64,000 bases of DNA from Streptomyces sp. Ag109_O5-1 (GCF_003814875.1 NZ_RKQF01000001.1:7006001-7070000); one strand, 5' to 3'; positions 43,214 through 52,426 are shown, numbered from the stretch's first letter. Notes: generated from the letters alone by a model not told the origin. Made by a program: numbers and translations.

Positions 43214-43480
43214 TCAGTCACGCCGGTCGGAGAGCAATCGCCCTGCCACAGCCAGCACCAGCCCGGCCGCGACGAGGTAGAGGCCAAGGCGTTCTTCGGG
43301 CACTGCCTGTGACCACACTTGCCAGGCTGACGAGATGTAGGAGTCGGCTGCCAGGAAGGAACCGTAGACCCTGGGGGGCGTGCTGGTCCGGCCGCGCACC
43401 CACAGCAGGGCGCCTATGGCGGCACAGGTCGCGGACATCGCGTACAGGACCGTGGCGCGGCGCGGATCCGGTCTGTTCAC
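43214..43480 (-). CDS. Small two-helix membrane protein
   Basis: This 88-residue protein has two hydrophobic helices (VLYAMSATCAAIGALLWVRG and LYLVAAGLVLAVAGRLL) joined by a polar loop of about 30 residues. It ends SDRRD. The GTG at 43480 is preceded by GAGGGAGAG, a strong ribosome site; the long frame upstream of it is a shadow of other genes. I do not recognise the family. It lies upstream of and in the same direction as the MDMPI gene, so the two may be co-transcribed. Confidence 0.7.
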   Translation of the reverse strand: MNRPDPRRATVLYAMSATCAAIGALLWVRGRTSTPPRVYGSFLAADSYISSAWQVWSQAVPEERLGLYLVAAGLVLAVAGRLLSDRRD

Positions 43481-43618
43481 GGGCTCTCCCTCGGCTTTGT
43501 TGTTCTGGCGTGTGGATTCTCGCCTCCCGTATCGGTCATGTCCGCCCCGGGGACTCGTTCCGGCCTGTGTGTGCAACAGCCTTGGCCATCGCCCCTGCGG
43601 TCTGCTGGGCTTGGTTCC

Positions 43619-44380
43619 ATGGACACCGCCGCTGCCGACCGTCCGTCGGCGACCTACGACCGCATCGGCAGGGGATACAGCGAAATCCGACGTCCTGATC
43701 CCCGCCTGAACGCCCTGATCGGCCAGGCCCTGGAAGGCGCCTGTGCCGTTGTCAACGTCGGCGCCGGTGCCGGTTCCTATGAGCCGGAGGACGCCGACGT
43801 GACAGCTGTCGATCCCTCTCAGGTCATGCTCGACCAGCATCCGGGGGCGAAGAAGGTGAGGGCAGGGGCCGAAGCCCTGCCGTTCCCGGACGGTTCCTTC
43901 GACGCTGCCATGGCCGTCCTGACTGTCCATCACTGGGCCGACCTGAACCGGGGACTCGGTGAAATGCGCCGCGTGGCCCGCAGGCAGGTCGTCTTCACCT
44001 GGGATCCGACGCACCGGCCGGAGCTCTGGCTGCTGGAGGAGTACCTGCCGGAGATCCGTGAGTTGGACCATGCCCGTTTCACTCCTGTGGCCGAGGTCGC
44101 CGACGCGCTCGACGCGCACACCGTGACGCCTTTTCCCATCCCGCACGACTTCACCGACGGCTTCCAGTGCGCCTACTGGAGTCGTCCGGAGTTCTACCTC
44201 GATCCGGTGATCCGGCGAGCCAGTTCCACCTTCGCCCAGCTGCCGCCCTCCGTGGTGGAGCCGGCGATCGCCCGACTCCGCGCCGACCTCGACTCCGGCG
44301 CCTGGCACCGCCGCCACGCCGACCTGGTACGCGAGCAGAGCATGGACTACGGATACCGCCTGCTCATCGCAGGTACGTAG
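43619..44380 (+). CDS. Class I SAM-dependent methyltransferase
   Basis: This 253-residue methyltransferase of the Methyltransf_11 type has ATYDRIGRGYSEIRRPDPRL at the N-terminus. SAM loop VVNVGAGAGSYE, acidic strand end VTAVDPSQ and post-motif ALPFPDGSFDAAMAVLTVHHW follow. The C-terminal domain, about 150-253, is the part duplicated in decayed form at 42215-42445. ATG at 43619 has only a weak ribosome site. It ends 24 bases before the right edge of the insert. The substrate is unknown. Confidence 0.88.
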   Translation: MDTAAADRPSATYDRIGRGYSEIRRPDPRLNALIGQALEGACAVVNVGAGAGSYEPEDADVTAVDPSQVMLDQHPGAKKVRAGAEALPFPDGSFDAAMAVLTVHHWADLNRGLGEMRRVARRQVVFTWDPTHRPELWLLEEYLPEIRELDHARFTPVAEVADALDAHTVTPFPIPHDFTDGFQCAYWSRPEFYLDPVIRRASSTFAQLPPSVVEPAIARLRADLDSGAWHRRHADLVREQSMDYGYRLLIAGT

Positions 44381-44404
44381 CACCGGGCAGCCGTCCACAT
44401 CACA

Positions 44405-44524
44405 TCGGTCATCGTCGGCGCCGCCATCGGCGCGGTCTTCTTCAAGGAACGGTTCGGGGCGCCCCGTATCGCGGCGGCCGGGCTGCTGGTCGTCGGGATC
44501 GGGCTGATGCTGCATGCCGGTTAG
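44405..44524 (+). pseudogene. EamA/DMT transporter, 3' remnant
   Basis: This 39-codon stretch plus TAG encodes SVIVGAAIGAVFFKERFGAP and continues as a last transmembrane helix, ending GLMLHAG. It is exactly what the truncated gene at 39433 lacks. Joining codon 242 of that gene to this piece keeps the frame and gives a normal 281-residue EamA transporter. No start or ribosome site is present. Confidence 0.9.
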
Positions 44525-44692
44525 GGCGTCCGGGTGTTGCCCGTGCGTCGCCCGGGTTCGGCCGGAATTCGTCTCGCCCTCGGCCGACTTGCCGTTGCTT
44601 TGACGAACCGTTCGACGGGCGTTCAGCCATTCGTCTGTGGCCGGGTTGTGTGTCGTCCATAAGGTCCCTGCGGATTGCGGAAGAAGGGACGC

Positions 44693-45652
44693 ATGGGACT
44701 CATGGACACACTCCACGCAGTCCGGGCCCGAGGGATCACCAAGTCCTTCGGCGATGTCGTCGCACTCGACGGTGTCGACCTGGATGTGACGCAAGGCCAG
44801 ATCCATGGCCTGGTCGGACCCAACGGCGCCGGCAAGACGACACTGCTGGGCCTGTTGCTGGGCCTGGCCGTCGCCGACGGCGGCCGGCTCGAGATCCTGG
44901 GCACCCCGGTCGAACGGGCGCTCGCCGCCCCCGACGGTGTCGCCGGTTTCGTGGACGCGCCCGGCCTCTACCCCTCCCTCACCGCCCGGCAGAATCTGGC
45001 CGCGCTGGCCGCACTCCGCGGCCTCGACGCGGGCACGGCGGGCGCGTCGGGCATCGACGACGTGCTCGGCGAGGTCGGGCTCACCGATGTCGCCGACGAC
45101 AAGACCCGCGGCTTCTCCCTCGGCATGCGCCAACGGCTGGGGCTCGCCGCCGCCCTGCTCACCCGGCCCCGGCTGCTCGTCCTCGACGAACCGTCCAACG
45201 GCCTCGACCCGGCCGGCAAGCGCCATGTGCACGGTGTCCTCACCCGGCTCGCCGCGGACGGCACCAGCGTGGTGCTGTCGAGCCACCGGATGGACGACCT
45301 GGAGGCACTGTGCTCCGAGGTCACCATCCTCGCCACCGGACGCGTCGTGTTCTCCGGCCCGCTGGGCAAGCTGGCCGCCGAGAACCGTGAACTCGACTAC
45401 CGGCTGCGCACCTCCGACCCCGACACCGCGCGCCGGCTGGCCGCGGACACGGACGGCATCCGGATCGTCGACGACACGGGCGTACGACAGGACGCCGACG
45501 TCCTCGTCGTACGCGCGCTGGTGCCCGCCCTGGACGAACTCGTCGCGAAGGTCGTGCGGTCGGACGTCGCGGTGCGCGAACTCGCTCCCGTCGTATCACC
45601 GCTGGAGGCCGCCTTCCTCGCCCTCACCGAGCTGCAGGAGGCCGGACGATGA
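44693..45652 (+). CDS. ABC transporter ATP-binding protein
   Basis: This 319-residue ATPase is of the drug/antibiotic exporter type. It has Walker A GPNGAGKTT, signature LGMRQRLGLAAAL and Walker B LLVLDEPSNGLDP. The C-terminal extension of about 80 residues is typical of this class. ATG at 44693 and 44702 are both possible; AAGGG lies before the first. Its last codons overlap the permease start (ATGA), so they form one transporter. Confidence 0.93.
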   Translation: MGLMDTLHAVRARGITKSFGDVVALDGVDLDVTQGQIHGLVGPNGAGKTTLLGLLLGLAVADGGRLEILGTPVERALAAPDGVAGFVDAPGLYPSLTARQNLAALAALRGLDAGTAGASGIDDVLGEVGLTDVADDKTRGFSLGMRQRLGLAAALLTRPRLLVLDEPSNGLDPAGKRHVHGVLTRLAADGTSVVLSSHRMDDLEALCSEVTILATGRVVFSGPLGKLAAENRELDYRLRTSDPDTARRLAADTDGIRIVDDTGVRQDADVLVVRALVPALDELVAKVVRSDVAVRELAPVVSPLEAAFLALTELQEAGR

Positions 45653-46998
45653 CCGCCGTCGCAGTCGAAAGCAGCGTTGCTCCCGCCCGCCGTGTCCCGG
45701 TGTCGCGCGGCTACCGTTTCGAACTGGTCAAGCTGGTCTCGCAGTGGCGGATCCGGCTGCTGGTGCTTGCCTGCTGGATCGCACCGGCGCTGTTCGTCGC
45801 GGGGGTGAGCCAGCAGAGCACACTGCCCGCCGACACGCTGTTCGGCCGCTGGATGCATGCCACGGGGTGGGCCGGGCCGCTGGTGATGCTCGGTTTCGCG
45901 GGCACCTGGGCGCTGCCGCTGCTGACGTCGGTGGTCGCCGGTGACGTGTTCGCCTCCGAGGACCGGCTCGGCACCTGGCGCCATCTGCTGGTGGCGGTCC
46001 GCTCGCCCGCGCGGATCTTCGTGGCCAAGACGCTGGCCAGCCTCACCGTCATCCTGCTGCTGGTCGCCGGGCTGGCCGTCTCCAGCGCGGTCGGCGGACT
46101 CGTGGCGGTCGGCAACCAGCCCCTGGTCGGACTGGACGGCCATCTGCTGTCGCCCGGGGACGCGGCCGTACGGGTCCTGCTCTCCTGGGTCGCGGCCCTC
46201 GCCCCGACCCTCGCCCTGGCCGCGATCGGGCTCCTCGGCTCGGTCGCGCTGGGCCGCTCCCCGATGGGGCTGCTGCTGCCCCCGGTGGTCGCGCTCGCGC
46301 TGTCGGTCGCCCAGATGCTGCCGCTGCCCGTGGCCGTGCGCCTCGCCCTGCCCGGCTACGCCTTCATCTCCTGGAACGGCCTGTTCACCAGCCCCACCCA
46401 GCTCGCCCCGCTCCTGATCGGCGTCGCGGTCGCCCTGGCGTGGGCCGTGCTCGCCACCGTGCTGGCCTATGCGCTGTTCGTACGACGGGACTTCACCAAC
46501 CCGGCCTACGACGGCAACGGGCGCCGTGCGCTCACCGTCGGACTGCTGCCGCTGGCCGCGCTGACCGTCGTGACCGTGGGGGCGGTCGCCGTGGCCACCC
46601 CGTCGACGGGCTCCGGCATCGACCAGGGCAAGGTCCAGCGCTCCCTCGCCACCGCCTTCGCCCACCTCTACCGGCTGCAGACCCGCCAACTCCACCGTCC
46701 CGCCGTCACCGAGGCACAGCTGCGCACCACGGCGGCGTGCACCAAGAGCGACGGCCAGGCCGCCCAGGAAGGGGCGGGCAACGACTGGCGCTGCGTCGTC
46801 AGCTGGCATCTGCCCGGTGTCGCGGTCGCGGGGACGGCGATCTATCAGCTCGACATCACCTCAGACGGGCGGTTCGTGGCCGACGGTGACGGTCCGAAGG
46901 AGGTCAACGGCTACTTCCTTGTACGGACCCCGACCGGAGACGCCCCGAATCCGCTGTGGCAGTTCGACGGGAACGTCGAGTTGCTGAACACCCACTGA
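45649..46998 (+). CDS. ABC transporter permease with extracellular domain
   Basis: This 449-residue permease is of the ABC-2 type, with about six helices in residues 20-320. A C-terminal extracytoplasmic domain of about 120 residues follows (about 325-449, with two cysteines in AACTKS and WRCVVSW). That tail is unusual for an ABC-2 permease and resembles small secreted sensory or binding domains. It partners the ATPase upstream and is followed 13 bases later by a secreted phosphoesterase, suggesting a single operon. Confidence 0.85.
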   Translation: MTAVAVESSVAPARRVPVSRGYRFELVKLVSQWRIRLLVLACWIAPALFVAGVSQQSTLPADTLFGRWMHATGWAGPLVMLGFAGTWALPLLTSVVAGDVFASEDRLGTWRHLLVAVRSPARIFVAKTLASLTVILLLVAGLAVSSAVGGLVAVGNQPLVGLDGHLLSPGDAAVRVLLSWVAALAPTLALAAIGLLGSVALGRSPMGLLLPPVVALALSVAQMLPLPVAVRLALPGYAFISWNGLFTSPTQLAPLLIGVAVALAWAVLATVLAYALFVRRDFTNPAYDGNGRRALTVGLLPLAALTVVTVGAVAVATPSTGSGIDQGKVQRSLATAFAHLYRLQTRQLHRPAVTEAQLRTTAACTKSDGQAAQEGAGNDWRCVVSWHLPGVAVAGTAIYQLDITSDGRFVADGDGPKEVNGYFLVRTPTGDAPNPLWQFDGNVELLNTH

Positions 46999-47011
46999 AG
47001 GGAACAGTTCC

Positions 47012-49771
47012 GTGCAGGTAACCCGCCAGCGTCGGACCAGTGAGAAGAAGCAGTTCACCCTCCTCGGCAGACACGTCGGCCGCCGGACCCTGCTGGTGAC
47101 GACGGGTATCGCCGTCGCCCTCGGCGTCACGGGCACGGCGGTCGCCTCGACCTACCAGTTCGGCACCCAGCAGGTCGCCCAGGTCACCGCCAACGGCCAG
47201 GTCGTCTCCGCCGACCAGTACATCAACCCCTACGGCAGCCGTACCGTCATCAACGACGGCAAGATCATGTCGTCGACGGTCAGCCCGGACGGCACCCACC
47301 TCGCGGCCTCCATCGCCGACGGCGACGCCTCCCTCGTCGTCATGGACCTGAGCACCGGTCAGGTCAAGCAGAAGGTCGGCACCAACGCGGCGGACGACCT
47401 GCGCATCAGCAGCGGCGCCGTCGGCCAGGAGGGCCCGGCCTACTCGCCCGACGGCAAGCAGCTGTGGCTGGGCCAGGCGAACGGCTACACCAAGTTCACC
47501 GTCAACGCGGACGGCACCCTCTCCACCCCGACGGCCGTTCCGATCGCGGCCGACGGCTCCAAGCAGGCCCTGGTGGGCGCGGCCGTGTTCTCCGCGGACG
47601 GCTCCACCGTGTACTCCGCGGTCAACGGCCAGAACAAGGTGGTCGCCATAGACGCGGCGACCGGCACGATCAAGCAGACCTGGGCCGTCGGCAACGCCCC
47701 GCGCGGCCTCGCCCTGGTCGGCGGCAAGCTCTACGTCAGCAACGAGGGCGGGCGCCCGGCCAAGGCCGGCGACACCACCATCAACTCGTACGGCACCGAC
47801 GTGGTAGCGAACCCGGAGACCGGCGCCAGCACCACCGGCACGGTCAGCGTCATCGACACCACGGACGCGTCCGCGGCCGTCGGTACCATCGACGTCGGCC
47901 TGCACCCGACCGCCGTGTACGCGAAGAACGGCGCGGTGTTCGTCACCAACACCGCCGACAACAGCGTGTCGGTCATCGACAGCCGCAAGGACCGGGTCGT
48001 CCAGACCATCGCCACCCAGCCGTGGCCCGAGGCCTCGGTCGGCTACGAGCCCAACGCGGTGACCCTCACCGACGACGGCCGCCTCCTGGTGACCCTCGGC
48101 CGCGCCAACGCCGTGGCCGTCTACCGCTACACCTCGTCGAACCCGCAGCAGCCCGCCCGCTACGTCGGCCTGCTCCCCACGGACTACTACCCCTCGGGGG
48201 TCTTCGCCACCGGCAAGCAGGTGGTCGTCGCCAACACCCGTGGCGTGGACGCCCGCCGCCCCGACGCCGCCGGCCACAACACCCACGACACCACGTCGAG
48301 CCTGACGCAGTTCACCCTGCCGAGCGACTTCACCATCAGGGCCCAGACGGTCAAGGTCTTCAAGCAGAACGGCTGGACCCCCGGCTCGGTGAAGACGGCC
48401 AAGGGCAGGGGCTACACGACACCCGTCGCGGTCCCGACGCGGATCGGCGACCCGTCGACGATCAAGCACGTCTTCCTGCTCGTCAAGGAGAACCGGACCT
48501 ACGACCAGGTCTTCGGCGACATGCCGCAGGGCGACGGCGACTCCTCGCTCACCCAGTTCGGCGAGAACGTGACGCCGAACCAGCACGCCCTGGCCGAGCA
48601 GTTCGGGCTGTACGACAACTTCTACGACATCGGCACCAACTCCGCCGAGGGCCACAACTGGCTGATGCAGTCCGACAACCCGGAGTACACCGAGTCGTCG
48701 GCCGGCGAGTACACGCGCAGCTACGACACCGAGGACGACGTCCTCGGCCACCAGAAGAGCGGTTTCATCTGGACCGGCGCGCAGGCGGCCGGCAAGTCCG
48801 TCAAGGACTTCGGCGAGTTCCAGTCGCTGGAGACCAAACCGGCCGGTGCGACCTGGCAGAACCTGTACTGCGACAGCAAGACCATGGCCGCGACCGGCGC
48901 CGAGACCCAGTACCCGATCAAGACGGGTTCGGCGATCCCCTCGCTCAACAAGGTGGCGGTGCAGGGCTTCCCGCTGTTCGACCTGAACGTCCCGGACATC
49001 TACAAAGAGCAGATCTGGAAGCAGGACTTCGAGAAGAACGGCCCGGCGAACCTGAACATGTTCTGGTTCTCCAACGACCACACCGGCGGTCCGGCGAACG
49101 CGGCCGCTGAGGTCGCCGACAACGACCTCGCGGTCGGCCGGATGGTCGACGAGATCACTCACAGCAAGTACTGGAAGGACTCGGCGATCTTCGTCGTCGA
49201 GGACGACTCCCAGGCAGGCCTCGACCACGTCGACGGCCACCGTGCCCCGGTCCAGGTCATCAGCCCGTACGCCAAGCACGGCACGGTCGACAACCACTAC
49301 TACTCGCAGATCACCATGGTCCGCACGATCGAGCAGATCCTCGGGATCCACCCGATGAACCAGCTCGACAGCGCGGCCACCCCGATGTACGGGGCGTTCA
49401 CGCAGAAGGCCGACGACACCCCGTTCACCGCGGTGCCCAACCGGACCTCGCTGACCCTCGGCGTGAGCCCGCAGCCCACCTGCGGCTCGGACACCCCGGC
49501 GGCCCAGAACCCCGAGGCCGCGGCCGCGCCGACGGCCGTGTCGGTGCCGGCGGCCGAGAAGACCGTCGCCGCGCAGTGGAAGACCTGGGCCTCGCACCAG
49601 CGCCTGACCGGCCCGAACGCCGTTCCGGACTACGCGAACGCCATGCAGATGAACCGCTACACCTGGTACCAGACCCACAACTGGGCCAAGGCGTACCCCG
49701 GTGACAAGAAGATCTACGCACCGAACGACGTCCCGGGCGCCTACCTCCCGACGTCGGAGAACGACGGCTGA
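47012..49771 (+). CDS. YncE-type propeller/phosphoesterase fusion
   Basis: This 919-residue extracytoplasmic protein has an N-terminal signal region with twin Arg (GRRTLLVTTGIAVALGVTG). A YncE-type beta-propeller (about 70-440) and a phosphoesterase domain of the alkaline phosphatase superfamily (about 480-800) follow. The latter opens with VFLLVKENRTYDQVFGD and includes IFVVEDDSQAGLDHVDGHR. It may hydrolyse phosphate esters or phospholipids outside the cell. It follows the ABC permease by 13 bases and ends at a strong terminator, so it is the last gene of that operon. Confidence 0.87.
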   Translation: MQVTRQRRTSEKKQFTLLGRHVGRRTLLVTTGIAVALGVTGTAVASTYQFGTQQVAQVTANGQVVSADQYINPYGSRTVINDGKIMSSTVSPDGTHLAASIADGDASLVVMDLSTGQVKQKVGTNAADDLRISSGAVGQEGPAYSPDGKQLWLGQANGYTKFTVNADGTLSTPTAVPIAADGSKQALVGAAVFSADGSTVYSAVNGQNKVVAIDAATGTIKQTWAVGNAPRGLALVGGKLYVSNEGGRPAKAGDTTINSYGTDVVANPETGASTTGTVSVIDTTDASAAVGTIDVGLHPTAVYAKNGAVFVTNTADNSVSVIDSRKDRVVQTIATQPWPEASVGYEPNAVTLTDDGRLLVTLGRANAVAVYRYTSSNPQQPARYVGLLPTDYYPSGVFATGKQVVVANTRGVDARRPDAAGHNTHDTTSSLTQFTLPSDFTIRAQTVKVFKQNGWTPGSVKTAKGRGYTTPVAVPTRIGDPSTIKHVFLLVKENRTYDQVFGDMPQGDGDSSLTQFGENVTPNQHALAEQFGLYDNFYDIGTNSAEGHNWLMQSDNPEYTESSAGEYTRSYDTEDDVLGHQKSGFIWTGAQAAGKSVKDFGEFQSLETKPAGATWQNLYCDSKTMAATGAETQYPIKTGSAIPSLNKVAVQGFPLFDLNVPDIYKEQIWKQDFEKNGPANLNMFWFSNDHTGGPANAAAEVADNDLAVGRMVDEITHSKYWKDSAIFVVEDDSQAGLDHVDGHRAPVQVISPYAKHGTVDNHYYSQITMVRTIEQILGIHPMNQLDSAATPMYGAFTQKADDTPFTAVPNRTSLTLGVSPQPTCGSDTPAAQNPEAAAAPTAVSVPAAEKTVAAQWKTWASHQRLTGPNAVPDYANAMQMNRYTWYQTHNWAKAYPGDKKIYAPNDVPGAYLPTSENDG

Positions 49772-49791
49772 CGCAGCGTCCGTTCCTGTCA

Positions 49792-49822
49792 GGGAACCCC
49801 GGGCCGCCGGTCCGGGGTTCCC
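49792..49822 (+). terminator. Terminator after the ABC-phosphoesterase operon
   Basis: GGGAACCCCGG and CCGGGGTTCCC form an 11-bp perfect stem with a 9-base loop, 20 bases past the stop. Confidence 0.75.
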
Positions 49823-49942
49823 CGCGTTCTCCGGCCCGATGGCACGCGCCGCGGGGTACGCGCCATGGGGGACGCGGTGCGTCAAGCTTGCTGCGCAGCG
49901 CACGAGAGCAGAGAGAGAACAGGGCGAGGACAGGGAGACGTC

Positions 49943-50824
49943 ATGACCGACAAGCCGACCGTGGCCGTGCTGGGCACCGGCATCATGGGCGCCGCGATGG
50001 CCCGCAACCTCCTCAGGGCCGGGCACACCGTCCGCGCCTGGAACCGCACCCGCGCCAAGGCCGAGCCCCTCGCCGCCGACGGCGCCCAGGTCACCGACAC
50101 CCCCGCCGGTGCCGTTGAGGGCGCCGACGCGGTCCTGACCATGCTGTACGACGGCAACACCGCCCTGGAGACCATGCGCGAGGCCGCCTCCGCGCTGCGC
50201 CCCGGGGTCGTCTGGGCCCAGTCGACCACCGCGGGCCTCGACCAGATCCCCGCGCTCGCCGCGTTCGCCCACGAGCACGGACTGGTCTTCTACGACGCCC
50301 CGGTCCTCGGCACCCGCCAGCCCGCCGAGGCCGGACAGCTCACCGTGCTGGCCGCCGGGCCCGAGCAGGGCCGGGAGACGGTCACGCCCGTCTTCGACGC
50401 CGTCGGCGCCCGCACGCTGTGGACCGGCGACGACGGGGCGACGGCCGCCGCCACCCGGCTCAAGCTGGTCGCCAACAGCTGGGTCCTCGCCGCCACCGCG
50501 GCCACCGGCGAGGTCGTGGCACTGGCCCAGGCCCTCGACGTCGACCCGCAGAAGTTCTTCGACCTCATCGCGGGCGGCCCGCTCGACATGGGCTACCTGC
50601 GGGCCAAGGCCGGGCTGATCCTAGACGGCGGGCTGACCCCGGCCTCCTTCGCGGTGGACACCGCGGGCAAGGACGCCCGGCTGATCGTCGCCGCCGGCAC
50701 CAGCCACGGCGTCCGCCTGGACGTCGCGGAAGCGGCCGCCGCACGGTTCGCCCGCGCCGCCGCCCAGGGCCACGCCGACGAGGACATGGCCGCCGCCTAC
50801 TTCGCCAGCTTCGACCTCAAGTAG
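49943..50824 (+). CDS. NAD(P)-dependent beta-hydroxyacid dehydrogenase
   Basis: This 293-residue oxidoreductase of the 3-hydroxyisobutyrate/6-phosphogluconate dehydrogenase superfamily begins with the NAD(P) loop VLGTGIMGAAMARNLL. It contains FYDAPVLGTRQPAEAG (substrate loop) and the catalytic Lys in RLKLVANSW. It resembles imine reductase and glyoxylate reductase relatives, so the substrate cannot be fixed. ATG at 49943 follows CAGGGAGAC. Confidence 0.9.
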   Translation: MTDKPTVAVLGTGIMGAAMARNLLRAGHTVRAWNRTRAKAEPLAADGAQVTDTPAGAVEGADAVLTMLYDGNTALETMREAASALRPGVVWAQSTTAGLDQIPALAAFAHEHGLVFYDAPVLGTRQPAEAGQLTVLAAGPEQGRETVTPVFDAVGARTLWTGDDGATAAATRLKLVANSWVLAATAATGEVVALAQALDVDPQKFFDLIAGGPLDMGYLRAKAGLILDGGLTPASFAVDTAGKDARLIVAAGTSHGVRLDVAEAAAARFARAAAQGHADEDMAAAYFASFDLK

Positions 50825-50894
50825 CCGGTCCCCCGACGTGACGGCCCGGGCGCCGAGGAGCACCCTGGAAGCAGCGATTCCGGAGGTGGTCCCC

Positions 50895-51170
50895 ATGATG
50901 CAAACCGCTGTGGGCTGGCATGTCGAGCTGGAGTTCCTGGAGGACGACACCCACACGCGCGCGGCGGCCCTGGTCCGGCTGCCCGACGGTACCGAGGTAC
51001 GGGCGCACGGCCATGCGAGCCGTCACGAGTCCGACAGCAATCAGCCGAGAGTCGGCGAGGAGATCGCCGGCGCCCGTGCCTTGAACGAGCTGGCGATGCA
51101 GTTGCTGACCAAGGCACACGGTGAGATCGACGCGGAGTCAGGGCGGCACTCGCATCCGATCCACGTGTGA
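50895..51170 (+). CDS. DUF1876 protein
   Basis: This 91-residue soluble protein has the dsRBD-like DUF1876 fold seen across Streptomyces. It contains WHVELEFLEDDTHTRAAALV and GHASRHESDSNQPRVGEEIA. ATG at 50895 has GGAGG 8 bases upstream; the frame to 50838 is not needed. Its role is unknown. It lies between an oxidoreductase and a serine hydrolase, with no operon partner. Confidence 0.88.
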   Translation: MMQTAVGWHVELEFLEDDTHTRAAALVRLPDGTEVRAHGHASRHESDSNQPRVGEEIAGARALNELAMQLLTKAHGEIDAESGRHSHPIHV

Positions 51171-51218
51171 GGGGCGCGGGTGCGGTGGTGAGAGCCGGGG
51201 CGGGGGCGCCTTCGGCGG

Positions 51219-52388
51219 TTACGACAGCGCCGTGCGCACCGCCCGCACCAGCGCCTGCGCCCGCGGATCCGCCGTCACGCTCTTGCGGAAGCCGTTGGTG
51301 ACATAGCCGAAGGCGATGCCCGACTCCGGGTCGGCGAAGCCGAGCGCGCCGCCGCGGCCCGGGTGGCCGAAGGAGGTGGGGGAGAGCAGCGGGGACGCGC
51401 TGCCGTGCAGCATGTAGCCGAGCCCGAAGCGGGTCGAGATCACCAGGACGCGGTCGGGTCCCGCCGACTGCTCGGTGCGCGCCGGCTCCATGGTCTCCGG
51501 CGTGAACAGACGGCGGCCGCCGTCGACCTCGCCGATCAGGGAGGCGTAGAAGCGGGCCAGGCCGTCGGCCGTGGCGATGCCGTTGGAGGCGGGGAGGGCG
51601 GCCGCGCGGTAGGCGGGGTCGTTCTCGTCCGGGAGCGGGCTGATCGCGCCGAACGCCCGGCGGGTCAGCGACCCGGGGTCGGCGTACGCCTCGGAGACGG
51701 CACGCTTGGGCCGGGTCCGCAGCGCGCCGGCGGTCTCGGGCGCCGCCACCGGCCCGACGCGCCCCACGCGCGTCTGCGCCGTCTTCGGCAGCCCGAGCCA
51801 CAGATCGGCGCCGACCGGACCGGCGATCTCGTCCGCGATCCACTCGCCGATGCCCCGCCCGGTCACCCGGCGCACCAGCTCACCGGTCAGCCAGCTGAAG
51901 GTCTGCGCGTGATAGCCGTGGTCGGTGCCCGGCTCCCACACCGGCGCCTGCGCGGCCACCGCGGCGGCGCCGGTATCGGGGTCGGCGGCCTCGGCGGGTG
52001 TGAGCGGCCGGTCCAGCACCGGCACGCCCGCACGGTGCGCGAGCAGCTGCCGTACCGACGTCCGCTCCTTGCCGGCCGCCTTGAACTCCGGCCAGTACTC
52101 ACCCACCGGAGCGTCCAGGTCCAGCTGCCCGCGCTGCCACAGGAGCAGCAGTACGGCGGCGGCGACGCCCTTGGTCGCCGAGCGCACGATCTGGGCGGTG
52201 TCCCGTTCCCAGGGCGCCCGGCCGGCGTCCCCGTCGAAGTCCCGGGCGCCGCCCCACAGGTCGACGACCCGGTGCCCGTCCCGGTACACGGTCACCGCCG
52301 CGCCCCGGTCCCCGAGCAGCTCGAAGTTCTTCACGAACGCGTCCCTGACCGGCTCGAAGCCCTCGGCCACTGTGCCGTTCACGTCCAC
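51219..52388 (-). CDS. Serine hydrolase, class C beta-lactamase family
   Basis: This 389-residue enzyme is of the class C beta-lactamase/EstB esterase family. The SxxK motif is SATK in IVRSATKGVA, the Tyr motif lies in HGYHAQTFSW and the C-terminal loop is in HPGRGGALG. No signal peptide is visible, so an intracellular esterase is likelier than a true beta-lactamase. GTG at 52388, with GGAG 7 bases upstream. Confidence 0.9.
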   Translation of the reverse strand: MDVNGTVAEGFEPVRDAFVKNFELLGDRGAAVTVYRDGHRVVDLWGGARDFDGDAGRAPWERDTAQIVRSATKGVAAAVLLLLWQRGQLDLDAPVGEYWPEFKAAGKERTSVRQLLAHRAGVPVLDRPLTPAEAADPDTGAAAVAAQAPVWEPGTDHGYHAQTFSWLTGELVRRVTGRGIGEWIADEIAGPVGADLWLGLPKTAQTRVGRVGPVAAPETAGALRTRPKRAVSEAYADPGSLTRRAFGAISPLPDENDPAYRAAALPASNGIATADGLARFYASLIGEVDGGRRLFTPETMEPARTEQSAGPDRVLVISTRFGLGYMLHGSASPLLSPTSFGHPGRGGALGFADPESGIAFGYVTNGFRKSVTADPRAQALVRAVRTALS

Positions 52389-52426
52389 GTCCGTACTCCT
52401 CGCTCGGCGGCGCCGCTGTTCTCCTT

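Larger units (their letters stand above)
40159..44411. mobile_element. 4.2-kb genomic insert in the DMT gene
   Basis: The two halves of one transporter gene flank this segment, and removing 4246 bp restores an uninterrupted frame. TCGGTCA is present once at each edge (40159-40165 and 44405-44411). It may be a target duplication or a microhomology used in joining. I see no terminal inverted repeats, transposase, integrase or relaxase. The left part is AT-richer than its surroundings: 40261-40320 is 26 G+C of 60. The cargo is five apparent genes and one gene fragment. Confidence 0.88.

Noticed and set aside
40159..44411. Terminal inverted repeats or a transposase for the insert
   Set aside because: Comparing the first and last ~30 bases showed no inverted match, and none of the cargo proteins resembles a transposase, integrase or relaxase.
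43481..45286. Long minus-strand extension of the two-helix protein (690 residues)
   Set aside because: The extension overlaps the methyltransferase and ABC ATPase genes and has no family character; a strong ribosome site supports the start at 43480.
51219..52388. True beta-lactamase
   Set aside because: The fold is class C-like, but there is no signal peptide and the Tyr motif is of the EstB esterase type.
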